A stretch of DNA of 64,000 nucleotides from a bacterium (GCA_017396025.1 JAFQNF010000047.1:1-64000); one strand, 5' to 3'. Counted from the first letter of the stretch, positions 1-8,697 are shown. Notes: a model not told the origin generated them from the letters alone. Program-made: numbers and translations.

Positions 1-141
1 GTTACCTGTGAAAGCTCCACAGGTGGGTAAGCGCCTTAACACATCCGTTTCCTGCTACTTGGCAGGTCTACTTCAATGTTATTAGAGTCAACTTTCCCTA
101 TTAATCAAGATGTAGGAACAAAATAAATACCCGCATAGAGC
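1..141 (-). ncRNA. 5' part of a structured non-coding RNA, possibly 6S RNA
   Basis: On the minus strand a strong promoter next to the ctpA stop drives a transcript that leaves the window. It has no sustained reading frame and is more GC-rich than the neighbouring spacers. Two good hairpins are visible: CCTGC/GCAGG (about 62-77) and ACCTGTG/CACAGGT (about 4-25). A long helical RNA made from its own promoter would fit 6S RNA. I could not match a defining 6S consensus, so the family name is a guess. It could also be a long riboswitch leader for a gene outside the window. Confidence 0.4.
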
Positions 142-147
142 TATTTT

Positions 148-156
148 ATTATAACA
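148..156 (-). promoter_or_regulatory. Extended -10 promoter of the left-edge RNA
   Basis: The minus strand reads TGTTATAAT, an extended -10 (TG-N-TATAAT). It lies immediately downstream of the ctpA stop codon and would start transcription near base 141. No convincing -35 is visible, as is common when the TG extension is present. Confidence 0.5.
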
Positions 157-158
157 TT

Positions 159-1394
159 TTATTTTTCTTTTTTCACTACCTGATTGATTAATTTTAAAGC
201 TTCTTTCATTGCATCTTCACTTTTAATAATATAATCAGGCTTAATACCTTTATTATGAATATCAGCGCCATCCGGAAGAATATATTTAGCAGATGTTAAC
301 ATCATACCTGTTGAATTTGTCATAGGAATGACTTGTTGAATAGAATTTTTACCAAAAGTATTTTCACCAACCAAAATTGCACCAGCACTGCATTTCAAAG
401 CACCAGCTAATATTTCTGCAGCACTTGCCGTTTTGCTATTTATAAGTATAACAATAGGTTTCTTCTTAAAAATAACACCATCATCAGCATAAACATCTAA
501 AGAATTACTACTTCTTGTATCAAGTCGAAGTATTTTTTCTTCATCTAAAATCATGAAATCTGCCATTAAAACTGCATTAGCAAGTATTCCACCATAATTG
601 TTTCTTAAATCAATTATTATTCCTTTTGTGTTATTTGTTTTTAATAAAATATTTGCAAAATCACTAACAGCTTTTTCACCCATTACATTAGCAAGATAAA
701 TAATGCCAATATTATCCTTTGTAATCCGATAATCCATAGTATCAATTGGAATTTCCTTTTTTTCCAAATCTTTTACTATAATTTCATCTCCTCTTTTAAT
801 GACAAATTTTACTTCTTTTTCTTTTGCAGACTCAATATATGAATGAAGTTCATCACTTGTCATATCCTTAACTAATTTATTATTAATACTAACAATGGAA
901 TCCCCTGGCATAATGTGTTGTGATTGAGCAGGCGAATTTTTCAAAACGTGATTAACGACTATTTCATCACCAGATTTATTAAACATCACGCCAACACCTG
1001 TAATTTTAGAATCTAAAATTATCTTTTGTTCAGAAAAAGATTTTGATTTTAAAAATTTTGTATATGGATCGTTTAAACTAGCCAACATTGTATTTATAGC
1101 TACATTAGCGTCATCAATTGTTTTTATTTGTTTAACATATCTTGAACGCCATCTGTACCAATCTTGGTTATTCATAGATTTGTCAACATACTCTATTTTA
1201 GCCATTCTCCATGCATTAATAAACAATCTATCAGGTGCTATATCTTGTGATTGACGAGTTTTTTCTATAAATTTATTTATAAAATTGAAATTAAATCTTT
1301 CATATGGTTTCACAACAACATCAAACAAAAAGATAAGAACCAAAACAATTAATAAACAAGATAATATATTTTTAACTTTAACTTCACTAGCCAT
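159..1394 (-). CDS. ctpA: S41-family C-terminal processing peptidase (CtpA-like)
   Basis: Serine protease of the tail-specific/C-terminal processing type, 411 aa, probably membrane-anchored and facing the periplasm. One N-terminal transmembrane segment lies at residues 10-28. A PDZ domain follows (about 130-205, with GVGVMF and MPGDSIVSIN). The S41 catalytic domain (about 225-385) carries the Ser-Lys dyad: Ser324 in TASAAE and Lys349 in TFGKNSIQ. The length is normal for CtpA. It is transcribed alone, leftward, divergent from the metallophosphoesterase gene. No clear Shine-Dalgarno precedes the ATG. In cyanobacteria CtpA matures the D1 protein. Here, without photosynthesis, the substrate is unknown and more likely an envelope protein. 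Family assignment is firm; the substrate is not. Confidence 0.9.
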   Translation of the reverse strand: MASEVKVKNILSCLLIVLVLIFLFDVVVKPYERFNFNFINKFIEKTRQSQDIAPDRLFINAWRMAKIEYVDKSMNNQDWYRWRSRYVKQIKTIDDANVAINTMLASLNDPYTKFLKSKSFSEQKIILDSKITGVGVMFNKSGDEIVVNHVLKNSPAQSQHIMPGDSIVSINNKLVKDMTSDELHSYIESAKEKEVKFVIKRGDEIIVKDLEKKEIPIDTMDYRITKDNIGIIYLANVMGEKAVSDFANILLKTNNTKGIIIDLRNNYGGILANAVLMADFMILDEEKILRLDTRSSNSLDVYADDGVIFKKKPIVILINSKTASAAEILAGALKCSAGAILVGENTFGKNSIQQVIPMTNSTGMMLTSAKYILPDGADIHNKGIKPDYIIKSEDAMKEALKLINQVVKKEK

Positions 1395-1455
1395 AATAAT
1401 CAGTTTAAATGTTTTTTCGCATTAAAACAATATTTTTGAGATATTTAACGTTATC

Positions 1456-1464
1456 TGATATAAT
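1456..1464 (+). promoter_or_regulatory. Extended -10 implying a leaderless mRNA
   Basis: TGATATAAT (TG-N-TATAAT) ends six bases before the ATG at 1471. Transcription would therefore begin at or within a base or two of the start codon. No Shine-Dalgarno-like purine run lies upstream of the ATG. Confidence 0.55.
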
Positions 1465-1470
1465 TTAAAT

Positions 1471-2418
1471 ATGAAAAAATTACTCAAAGACTGTTTATAT
1501 ATCTTATTTGTAGTCACAATTTTATTTTTTATAAGTGACCAACCTTCATTTTCTAGAACAATAAAATTTGCTCAATTATCTGATATTCATTATTCAACAG
1601 TTAGAGAAGACAATAGCTATAAACTCTTATCGAAAACAAAACCATTATTAGAAGATGCTATTTCGCAAATTAATAATGAAAAAAATATTGATTTTGTAAT
1701 GGTTACAGGCGATGCCATAGACAAACCAAATAAAGAATCTTTGATTGGAGTTGTTGATGTTTTAAATACGCTTGATTACCCTTGGTATTTTGTATTAGGA
1801 AACCACGACACAACTACAGATGGATATTTAACAAAAACAAATCTACTAAAAATTTTAAATGAAAAAAATCCTAATAATACTTTTGACAAAACTTACTACT
1901 CATTCAAATACAAAGGTGGTTACCGCATAATTGTTATGGATGGAGCAAAAAATCAAGGGATTTCTTCAAATGGAATTATTCCTGATGAACAACTAAAATG
2001 GCTTGATAACACTCTTTCAAAAGCAAAAAATGATGTTGTTTTATTGTTCATTCACTTTCCACTATTAACCCCATTTGATTCTCCAAAACACGAAATTTTA
2101 AACGCAAATGAATTTAAAACCGTACTAGATAAGTATGAAATGCCAATAGCAATTTTTTCTGGTCATTATCACATGACTAAAATTCGCAAAAGAGGGAATA
2201 TTTTACATGTATCAACTCCAGCACTAGCTGGTTATCCAAATTCTTTTAGAATCGTTGAAATTGATAATAAAAGAAATAAAGTAATTTTTAATTTCAAATT
2301 TATGGAAACAAATTTGAAAGATTTACAAGCAAAAACAAGAATATTAACGCTTGGTGGTGCAAGATATTACGGAAAACAAAGTGATAGAGATACAACAATT
2401 GTAATTGATAAAAAATAA
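1471..2418 (+). CDS. Exported calcineurin-like metallophosphoesterase
   Basis: 315 aa. An N-terminal hydrophobic segment (residues 8-22) acts as a signal peptide or anchor, so the enzyme probably works outside the cytoplasm. All calcineurin-like metal-binding motifs are present in order: SDIH (37-40), TGDAID (79-84), LGNHD (109-113), FIHFP (near 195) and SGHYH (near 232). These bind two metal ions and hydrolyse phosphomono- or diesters. The natural substrate cannot be read from the sequence; the closest broad relatives are Icc/CpdA-like phosphodiesterases. The gene heads an operon with the MBL-fold protein 9 bp downstream and then a TPR protein. It appears to be translated from a leaderless message. 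Confidence 0.85.
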   Translation: MKKLLKDCLYILFVVTILFFISDQPSFSRTIKFAQLSDIHYSTVREDNSYKLLSKTKPLLEDAISQINNEKNIDFVMVTGDAIDKPNKESLIGVVDVLNTLDYPWYFVLGNHDTTTDGYLTKTNLLKILNEKNPNNTFDKTYYSFKYKGGYRIIVMDGAKNQGISSNGIIPDEQLKWLDNTLSKAKNDVVLLFIHFPLLTPFDSPKHEILNANEFKTVLDKYEMPIAIFSGHYHMTKIRKRGNILHVSTPALAGYPNSFRIVEIDNKRNKVIFNFKFMETNLKDLQAKTRILTLGGARYYGKQSDRDTTIVIDKK

Positions 2419-2427
2419 GAGGATTCT

Positions 2428-3369
2428 ATGAAAAATAAAAATGATTTCAAAGTAAAATTCTGGGGTGTAAGAGGCTCTTACCCTGTTGTAAACAAAGATT
2501 TTCTTAAATATGGTGGCAACACTTCTTGTGTTGAAGTTATTGCTGGTAATCACAGAATCATCTTAGACGGTGGAACCGGTATTATCCCGCTTGGTGATAA
2601 ACTTTTCAAAGAATATATTTCTTCAGCAGAAAATGTATTAGAAAGAACACCAATGAAAGTGACCGTTCTTTTAAGTCACGTTCACCAAGATCATATTCAA
2701 GGCTTAAATTTCTTTAAGCCTATCAATGTTCTAAATACACAATTTTCAATGTTTGGTTATAGTGGATTTGATACAAGACTTGATGAAACATTATCAGAGC
2801 TTATTTATGGTAAATCATTCCCAATAAATTTATATGATATTACTGCCGACCTAAGCTTTGCTGATATTACAGAAACTGATGTTGTAATATTAAACAATAA
2901 TGATGATGGTCCAATCATAAAAAGAATAATTGAAGGTAGTGAAATTACCCCTCAAAAAGATGAAGTTGTAATTTCATTTATGAAATCAAATTCTCATCCA
3001 AATTACGGTGTAATGTGTTTTAAAATTGCATATAAAGATAAAAGTATAGTTTACGCAACTGACACAGAATGTTATTCTGGAGGATCTAAAAAGCTTGAAT
3101 TATTTGCAAAAGATACAGACTTACTAATTCATGATAGCCAATATACAACAGAAGATTACTTATCTACAGTTGCGCCTAGACAAGGCTTTGGACACTCAAC
3201 ATTTAATATGGCATTCGAAACAGCAAATGCTGCAAATGTTAAAAAATTAGCATTTTATCATTTTGATCCATCATACAATGATGAAAAGTTGACAACTCTA
3301 GAAAATTTATTTAATAACAGAAATAGTAATTACTTTTTCGCAAAAGAAGGACTTGAAATTTGCCTATAA
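2428..3369 (+). CDS. MBL-fold metallohydrolase
   Basis: 313-aa metallo-beta-lactamase-fold hydrolase without a signal peptide. The N-terminal motif FWGVRGSYPV followed by YGGNTSCVEV is typical of the PhnP/phosphodiesterase-like branch of the fold. The metal-binding motif HVHQDH is at residues 84-89. Later metal ligands are the Asp in YATDTE, LLIHDSQY and the His in FYHFDP. AGAGGA seven to eight bases upstream gives a clear ribosome binding site. It sits between the metallophosphoesterase and a TPR protein, so a nucleotide or phosphodiester substrate is plausible, but that is inference. The substrate is not identifiable from sequence. Confidence 0.8.
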   Translation: MKNKNDFKVKFWGVRGSYPVVNKDFLKYGGNTSCVEVIAGNHRIILDGGTGIIPLGDKLFKEYISSAENVLERTPMKVTVLLSHVHQDHIQGLNFFKPINVLNTQFSMFGYSGFDTRLDETLSELIYGKSFPINLYDITADLSFADITETDVVILNNNDDGPIIKRIIEGSEITPQKDEVVISFMKSNSHPNYGVMCFKIAYKDKSIVYATDTECYSGGSKKLELFAKDTDLLIHDSQYTTEDYLSTVAPRQGFGHSTFNMAFETANAANVKKLAFYHFDPSYNDEKLTTLENLFNNRNSNYFFAKEGLEICL

Positions 3370-3911
3370 AAAAAGCTTTAATACTTTTTTTTATAATAAT
3401 ATTTTCACCAACATTTGCCAATTGTGACCACGAAATAAAAGCACAGAACAATGCTTATCGTCATAATAATCAAGGTTTAATGTACTTAGAAGAAAATTAT
3501 TATTTTGGCGCAATAAAAGAATTTCAAATAGCAATTGATTTAAGCCCAAATTCTCAAGCTTCTGCCATTTATTACGTAAACTTAGGAAAAACTTACGAAA
3601 AAATTGGGTACCACAACTTAGCTCGACCTTGTTTTGAAAAAGCAATAAGTCTAAATGTATTATGTTTTGACTATTATTTAAAACTTGCAGAAAACTATAA
3701 AAATTTAAAAATATTAGATGAGAAAATAAAATATTATCATTCAAAAAATGATTCGCCACTTAATGAAGTTCTTTTAGGATTATTATACATACAAAAAGGT
3801 GAAAAAGGCACAGGTATAACAATTCTAGATGATTTTTGCCATAAAGAAGAAAATCTTTTAATTACCAAAGGTATAAAAAATTACCTTGATAAAATTACAA
3901 ATGAATTATAA
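3360..3911 (+). CDS. Exported TPR-repeat protein
   Basis: 183 aa, starting at a TTG that overlaps the end of the MBL gene by 10 bases, which suggests translational coupling. Residues 1-20 form a signal peptide (lysines then a Phe/Ile-rich core ending TFANC). The Cys could be a lipidation site, but the lipobox is poor. The mature part contains tetratricopeptide repeats, seen in YLEENYYFGAIKEF and YEKIGYHNLARPCF with the usual Ala/Gly and Pro spacing. TPR domains bind partner proteins, here presumably in the envelope. It overlaps the convergent PHP gene by six bases. Function beyond protein binding is not visible. Confidence 0.7.
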   Translation: MPIKKALILFFIIIFSPTFANCDHEIKAQNNAYRHNNQGLMYLEENYYFGAIKEFQIAIDLSPNSQASAIYYVNLGKTYEKIGYHNLARPCFEKAISLNVLCFDYYLKLAENYKNLKILDEKIKYYHSKNDSPLNEVLLGLLYIQKGEKGTGITILDDFCHKEENLLITKGIKNYLDKITNEL

Positions 3912-4547
3912 TAATTTTCTTCCGTGAGAGTCTGTCCCACCAGTCATAATCAAACCATATTTGTCAGCAATATATGCAACTTTATTACGAGAGTGGAATT
4001 TAACAACGCTTCTCATTCCATTATATGGATAAAAAACTTCAATTCCTTCTATACCCATTTTGACAAATGAAGCAACAAACTCATCTAAATCAAGAGTCCA
4101 ATAACAACAAGGATGAGCCAAAACAGCAATACCACCTGCATTATTAATTTTTTCAATAACCTCTTTTGGATCACGAAGAGCAAAAAGCCTAAAAATGTTA
4201 TGTTTACAAGCTTTTTTATTTGTTGCATATAAAGTTTTTAATTCTTTGTTGTCAATATCAATACCATAGCCTAAGATATGAACCAAAACACTTTTATAAA
4301 AACAATCAAATTCAACAGCAGGAATAACCATTTCTTCACGCAAAACATTTGTTGAAAGATATGCGTCAATTGTATTGTGATCAGAAATTGAAATATATTT
4401 CAAACCTTTTTTTTGAGCCTGATTTACAATTTCATTTGGAGATAATTTACCATCTGATTCATTAGAGTGAATGTGCAAATCAACACTTTTAAAATAGTCT
4501 TCCTCGCCAAACGAAGATAATAATTTTTTTAATTCTTCTTTTCTCAT
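3906..4547 (-). CDS. PHP-domain metal-dependent phosphoesterase
   Basis: 213 aa. The PHP motifs are clear: DLHIHSNESDG (residues 23-33), ISDHNTID (53-61), VLAHPCC (about 131-137) and GGTDSHG close to the C-terminus. These form the trinuclear metal site of the polymerase-and-histidinol-phosphatase superfamily. It is shorter than RNase AM/YciV-like proteins (about 280 aa) because it ends right after TDSHG, leaving little C-terminal tail. A 3',5'-nucleotide or oligonucleotide phosphatase activity is possible but unproven. It is convergent with the TPR gene and divergent from the membrane protein at 4586. Confidence 0.8.
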   Translation of the reverse strand: MRKEELKKLLSSFGEEDYFKSVDLHIHSNESDGKLSPNEIVNQAQKKGLKYISISDHNTIDAYLSTNVLREEMVIPAVEFDCFYKSVLVHILGYGIDIDNKELKTLYATNKKACKHNIFRLFALRDPKEVIEKINNAGGIAVLAHPCCYWTLDLDEFVASFVKMGIEGIEVFYPYNGMRSVVKFHSRNKVAYIADKYGLIMTGGTDSHGRKLL

Positions 4548-4585
4548 AATATATATGCTAATATAAAATACAAAAAAGAGGAAGT

Positions 4586-5518
4586 ATGGCTAGAAAAAAA
4601 GCAAACAAGTTCATAGGGGTTTTTCAAATTTTCTTTTCAAGTATAAAAATTTATTTTTTATATCTTGATCAATGTGCAAAACACCTTTCTTTTCCTATTT
4701 TTGGGCAATTAATTAGTTTGATTTTAATTTTCACTGCAACATACTTCTTCGTTAAAAATGTAGAAGATATAAAAGCTATAAATTCTTTCTTTAGCCAAGA
4801 CAAAAATCTTTTAACAACATTTTTTGTTCTTTTGGCACCTTTGTTTTTAGTATTTATAAAAGCATTTTTCGACTACATTATAGCTTTTGCATCTTTAAAT
4901 ATACTTTTTTTTACAGCGCCAAAAGGTAAAAAATCAAAAACTATAGACTTTGAAGCAAATACTAACGTAATAAAACGAAAACTTCTTAACTATATTGTGT
5001 TGTTGTTTTTAGTAACACTAGCAACTGTTTTTCCACCAATTTTAATTTGGTTATGTTTAAGTTTTCAAGTATTAGCACTAGAAGGTGATATTTCTGCACC
5101 AAAAGCTTTATTTAGAAGTTTTGAACTAGTAAAAGGTAATGTTATACCAACAATATTAATGTTAATTTTATGCTGGATATCAACATACTGGTTCTTACCT
5201 GAATTATTTACTTGGGTTTGCGAAAAAATTTCACTAACAACTTTTGCAGTTACAAGACTAGAAATTTTTGCAACATTACTTCCAATTAATGAAATTAATA
5301 CAATTTTATCTAATGTAAACACAAATACAAACGCTACAGAACTAGGAATGATGATGTTTTCTGGCATGCTTGGATTCTTAGTTATAGGTTTTACACTTCC
5401 TTTCAGATGTTGCTGTTTCACAGAACTATACAAATTGTACGATTCAGACAAAATTAAAGAAAATTCAAAAAATACCGATGAAATAGTTAAGAGAGCAACG
5501 AGTAAAAAAGGAAATTAA
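4586..5518 (+). CDS. Multi-pass membrane protein of unknown function
   Basis: 310 aa with several hydrophobic segments (about residues 37-57, 75-105, 133-160, 185-200 and 250-270) and a strongly charged, lysine-rich C-terminal tail. No catalytic motif is recognised. GAGGAAGT just before the ATG gives a good ribosome binding site, and an extended -10 like sequence (TGCTAATAT) lies about 20 bases further upstream. The overall layout recalls the polytopic domains attached to some glycerophosphodiester phosphodiesterases, but I would not name it. The zinc-ribbon gene follows after 8 bp. Confidence 0.6.
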   Translation: MARKKANKFIGVFQIFFSSIKIYFLYLDQCAKHLSFPIFGQLISLILIFTATYFFVKNVEDIKAINSFFSQDKNLLTTFFVLLAPLFLVFIKAFFDYIIAFASLNILFFTAPKGKKSKTIDFEANTNVIKRKLLNYIVLLFLVTLATVFPPILIWLCLSFQVLALEGDISAPKALFRSFELVKGNVIPTILMLILCWISTYWFLPELFTWVCEKISLTTFAVTRLEIFATLLPINEINTILSNVNTNTNATELGMMMFSGMLGFLVIGFTLPFRCCCFTELYKLYDSDKIKENSKNTDEIVKRATSKKGN

Positions 5519-5526
5519 TTCGGGAT

Positions 5527-5742
5527 ATGTTCAAGTGCAGGAAATGCAACTCGGTAGATAAGTTTGAATTGATGTTCAGTCCAAGCTACAAGGGGTCTAA
5601 AACATTTGATATCAGCAATACAAAAAGTGGTGATATTCAAATTACAGTTGATGGTTACACATTCATTCCAGATCTTGGATTTATGAATAACCATGCCGTT
5701 TGTAGATACTGTGGACAAATACATTGTTGGGACTACAAATAA
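5527..5742 (+). CDS. Small zinc-ribbon protein
   Basis: 71 aa with a CRKC pair at residues 4-7 and a CRYCGQIHC cluster near the C-terminus, the standard four-cysteine zinc ribbon. The middle part is polar and predicted beta-rich. CGGGAT before the ATG serves as ribosome binding site. It lies 8 bp after the membrane protein gene and is probably co-transcribed with it. Proteins of this kind bind nucleic acid or protein partners; nothing here says which. Confidence 0.6.
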   Translation: MFKCRKCNSVDKFELMFSPSYKGSKTFDISNTKSGDIQITVDGYTFIPDLGFMNNHAVCRYCGQIHCWDYK

Positions 5743-5781
5743 CCGTTGCAAATGCAACAAATAGCAAAAGATTTTATATTC

Positions 5782-5790
5782 TGATATAAT
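5782..5790 (+). promoter_or_regulatory. Extended -10 implying a leaderless mRNA
   Basis: TGATATAAT lies eight bases before the ATG at 5799. It has the same layout as the promoter at 1456. No Shine-Dalgarno sequence is present between promoter and start codon. Confidence 0.5.
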
Positions 5791-5798
5791 TTTTAATT

Positions 5799-6845
5799 AT
5801 GAAAACATTATTTCAGATTTTAGTTTTTATTGCCGTAGTTGGAGGATTTTTCTTCTTATATTCTGCAGGAACACCAACAGAAAATTCTGATCCTATAAAT
5901 CGTGATGCATATTTCAAACAAAACATAGGAACAGAAGACATTGATATTTCAAAACTTACATCTCAAACACAAAAAAACATTGCACCAAAAAACTACAAAA
6001 AGTACGAATACAAAATTCAATATAATTTGAAAGTTAATGGAAAAGTTGATAAAGCAACATTTAAACTTCCAATCCAAAACAATGAAGCAGGCAAACAATA
6101 TATTACCAACTTTAAAATTTCACCAAACCCAAACAGAATATATGAAGCAGATGGAAATACAATTGCAGAATATAAATATAGCAACTTAAAAACTGGCAAT
6201 AACATTATTACAATTAATGGTACAGCAAGCTTAAATAGATACGATATAAAAAAAGCAAAACGTACAAACAAAAATTTTGAAAAAGAAGATGACATAAAAA
6301 GATATCTTCTCCCTGAAAAAGGCATTGAAATTAATAATCCTTACATAAAAAATCTTGCTAGTAAAATAACAGGAAATTCAAAAGAAGAAGTAGTAAATAA
6401 TATTTTTGAATATGTTAAAAAGAATATACACTACAATCATGGAGCAAGCACTCCAAGTGCTGTTCTTGCATTAAAAGCAGGAAGAGGGAAATGCGGAGAA
6501 TTTGCCGCAGCTATGGTTGCCTTATGCCGTGCAAAAAAAATACCAGCAAGAATTGTTTCTGGAAATATTGCAAGAAAAGCAGATACAAAACATACTTGGG
6601 TTGAAGTTTATTTTGATGAATATGGTTGGGTGACATATGATCCAACTGTTATGTATGGAGAAAGAGTTCATATCAAAAATGGTGTAATTATAAAACGAGA
6701 ACAAACAATCATCGAAAACCAAAATTACATTGCCTCAATAAGAAATGATTTTAGTTCTTATTATTTAACATATTCAAACCATGATACTGGCTATAATGGC
6801 GACATTAACTTAATAGAAAATATACAAATAAAAGAGATAAATTAA
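5799..6845 (+). CDS. Membrane-anchored transglutaminase-like protein
   Basis: 348 aa. An N-terminal transmembrane anchor (residues 4-22) is followed by about 150 residues of lysine- and asparagine-rich sequence, then a transglutaminase-core domain at about 185-290. The papain-like triad is intact: Cys232 in GRGKCGEF, His265 in KHTWVEV and Asp281 in TYDPT. Such domains act as cysteine proteases, peptide cyclases or cross-linking enzymes. The anchor places this one outside the cytoplasm. It is preceded by a promoter consistent with leaderless translation. The radical SAM gene follows after 22 bp. Confidence 0.8.
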   Translation: MKTLFQILVFIAVVGGFFFLYSAGTPTENSDPINRDAYFKQNIGTEDIDISKLTSQTQKNIAPKNYKKYEYKIQYNLKVNGKVDKATFKLPIQNNEAGKQYITNFKISPNPNRIYEADGNTIAEYKYSNLKTGNNIITINGTASLNRYDIKKAKRTNKNFEKEDDIKRYLLPEKGIEINNPYIKNLASKITGNSKEEVVNNIFEYVKKNIHYNHGASTPSAVLALKAGRGKCGEFAAAMVALCRAKKIPARIVSGNIARKADTKHTWVEVYFDEYGWVTYDPTVMYGERVHIKNGVIIKREQTIIENQNYIASIRNDFSSYYLTYSNHDTGYNGDINLIENIQIKEIN

Positions 6846-6867
6846 AAATTTTATAAGGAGTATTACA

Positions 6868-8526
6868 TTGTTTTCAAATATAATTTCAAAATTAAATAAA
6901 AACAAAAAACCAAAATGTCTTTTGATAATACCACCATTATTAGAACCAACAAACTTTTATCCAGCAACACCAATTCTTACTGGACAATTAGAAAGCAATA
7001 GTTACGAAGCAGAAAATTTAGATTTAAATATTCGTTTTTTTAGAACAATCTTGACAAAAGAGTACATATTAAAAACTAAAAAATTACTTAATAAAAAAAA
7101 TATTGAATATGATAATTTTCACGTAAGTTTTCTACTCGACAATATTGAAAAAGCAATTGCAAGATACAAAGTTGAAACTATAAAAGATGAAGAGTACTAC
7201 AAGGCAAAAGAAATACTTGAAGAAACTTTAAAGTTCATCTCTTTACCTCACAAAAAATTAAATCTAACAAGATTAGATGGATTTGAACATTGTTTTAGTG
7301 GACATACATACAATTACAAAAAAATTAAAGAAATGAGCTATGACAAAGAAAATAATATTTTCATTTCTTTCTTTGAAGATGTAATAAAAGAAATAAAAAA
7401 CAAAAAAATTGATTTTATAGGAATAACAATTCCATTTCCAGGAACAATTATACCAGCGTTTACGTTAGCTCGATTGTTAAAAGAAAAGACAAAATCACAT
7501 ATAACAATCGGCGGAAATTTTCTAAAAGAAGAAAACATACTAAACAATCCTGAAATTCTTGATATTTTCTGTGATTCTGTACTCCTTGGAGACGGTGAAG
7601 AATCTATTGTAAAATTAGTAAAAACTTTAGAAAAAACTGAAAACAAAGAAAATGTATCTGGACTAATATACAAAAACAAGAAAGATATAATATCTAATCC
7701 AACAATTGCGATAACTCAAATGAATAATGTTCATCCTCCTTCATTCAATGGGATTAATTTTAATGAATATTTAGTAGAAATGCCAAGTACATCTATTATG
7801 ATTTCAAAAGGTTGTTATTGGGGAAAATGCACATTTTGCGCTCTTGGTCCAAAATACGGGAAATACTCAATTAAAACCCCAGAAAAAGCCGTAGCCGATA
7901 TTAAAAAGTTAAAAGAAAAATATAATTTAAAAAGTTGGTTTCAATTTCAAGATGATGCTATACATCCAAATTACCTTGATAAATTAGCAGATGAAATGAA
8001 TAAAGAAAATTTAAATATTTGTTATTCTATCTTTGGAAGATTTGAAAAAGAATTCACAAGAGAACTATTAGAAAAATTATATAAATCTGGACTTAGAAGC
8101 ATTTATTGGGGACTTGAATCCGGAAGCCAAAGCGTTCTTGAAAAAATGAATAAAGGAATAAAATTAGAAAATGTTTCAAGAATATTAAAGGATTGCCATG
8201 AGATTGGAATAAGCAGTATGGCAGGAATTATAGTTAATTTCCCAACTGAAACAATGGATGAATATAATGAAACAATTGAATTCTTAAATACCGTAAAAGA
8301 CTACGTAACAATATCTCCAGGTAATTTTGGACTTATGAGAAATAGTATCGTCGAACAAAACTGCGAAGAATATGGAATAAAAGTTCTAGGCTACAATGAA
8401 TTTGATTATTGTCCCGTTTGGAAGGAAAGTTTAATTTCTCCATCAATAAGAACAAGAAAATGGAATTATTTTTGCGAATGCGTTAAAAATGGAAAATTTA
8501 ATATAGATAGTAATAAACATTTATAA
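6868..8526 (+). CDS. B12-binding-type radical SAM protein
   Basis: 552 aa. The N-terminal half (CLLIIPPLLEPTNFYP, then FIGITIPFP and GDGEESIVK) looks like a cobalamin-binding domain. The radical SAM core begins near residue 310. The cluster motif reads GCYWGKCTFC, i.e. C-X4-C-X2-C rather than the common C-X3-C-X2-C. Downstream are FQFQDDAIH and IYWGLESGS, the usual beta-4 SAM-contact motif. The start is TTG at 6868, chosen because AAGGAG sits seven bases upstream. B12-radical SAM enzymes often methylate unactivated carbons or modify lipids and peptides; the substrate is unknown. Confidence 0.75.
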   Translation: MFSNIISKLNKNKKPKCLLIIPPLLEPTNFYPATPILTGQLESNSYEAENLDLNIRFFRTILTKEYILKTKKLLNKKNIEYDNFHVSFLLDNIEKAIARYKVETIKDEEYYKAKEILEETLKFISLPHKKLNLTRLDGFEHCFSGHTYNYKKIKEMSYDKENNIFISFFEDVIKEIKNKKIDFIGITIPFPGTIIPAFTLARLLKEKTKSHITIGGNFLKEENILNNPEILDIFCDSVLLGDGEESIVKLVKTLEKTENKENVSGLIYKNKKDIISNPTIAITQMNNVHPPSFNGINFNEYLVEMPSTSIMISKGCYWGKCTFCALGPKYGKYSIKTPEKAVADIKKLKEKYNLKSWFQFQDDAIHPNYLDKLADEMNKENLNICYSIFGRFEKEFTRELLEKLYKSGLRSIYWGLESGSQSVLEKMNKGIKLENVSRILKDCHEIGISSMAGIIVNFPTETMDEYNETIEFLNTVKDYVTISPGNFGLMRNSIVEQNCEEYGIKVLGYNEFDYCPVWKESLISPSIRTRKWNYFCECVKNGKFNIDSNKHL

Positions 8527-8589
8527 AAACAAATGTTTAAAAATGTTCATTGATTACGCTTTAGTTCAACAAATATTAATTTTTGACAT

Positions 8590-8613
8590 AAAAAAAGAAG
8601 CTCTTGGGCTCCT
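8590..8613 (-). terminator. Rho-independent terminator after tRNA-Gly
   Basis: On the minus strand a six-base-pair stem (AGGAGC/GCTTCT, one G-T pair) with a six-base loop is followed by a run of T. It lies about 10 bases beyond the CCA end of the tRNA. Confidence 0.75.
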
Positions 8614-8622
8614 CTAGTTAAA

Positions 8623-8697
8623 TGGAGCGAGAGACGAGGCTCGAACTCGCGACATCTTCCTTGGCAAGGAAGCATTCTACCACTGAATTACTCTCGC
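8623..8697 (-). tRNA. tRNA-Gly (anticodon GCC)
   Basis: A 75-base cloverleaf on the minus strand. The acceptor stem is GCGAGAG/CTCTCGC, followed by discriminator T and an encoded CCA. The anticodon arm is CTTCC-TTGCCAA-GGAAG, giving anticodon GCC. The T-arm loop reads GTTCGAGCC. The tRNA reads GGY glycine codons and has its own terminator immediately downstream. Confidence 0.95.

Noticed and set aside
5515-5760. Leftward 81-aa gene opposite the zinc-ribbon gene
   Set aside because: It is the antisense shadow of a better-supported gene with paired CxxC motifs and a ribosome binding site.
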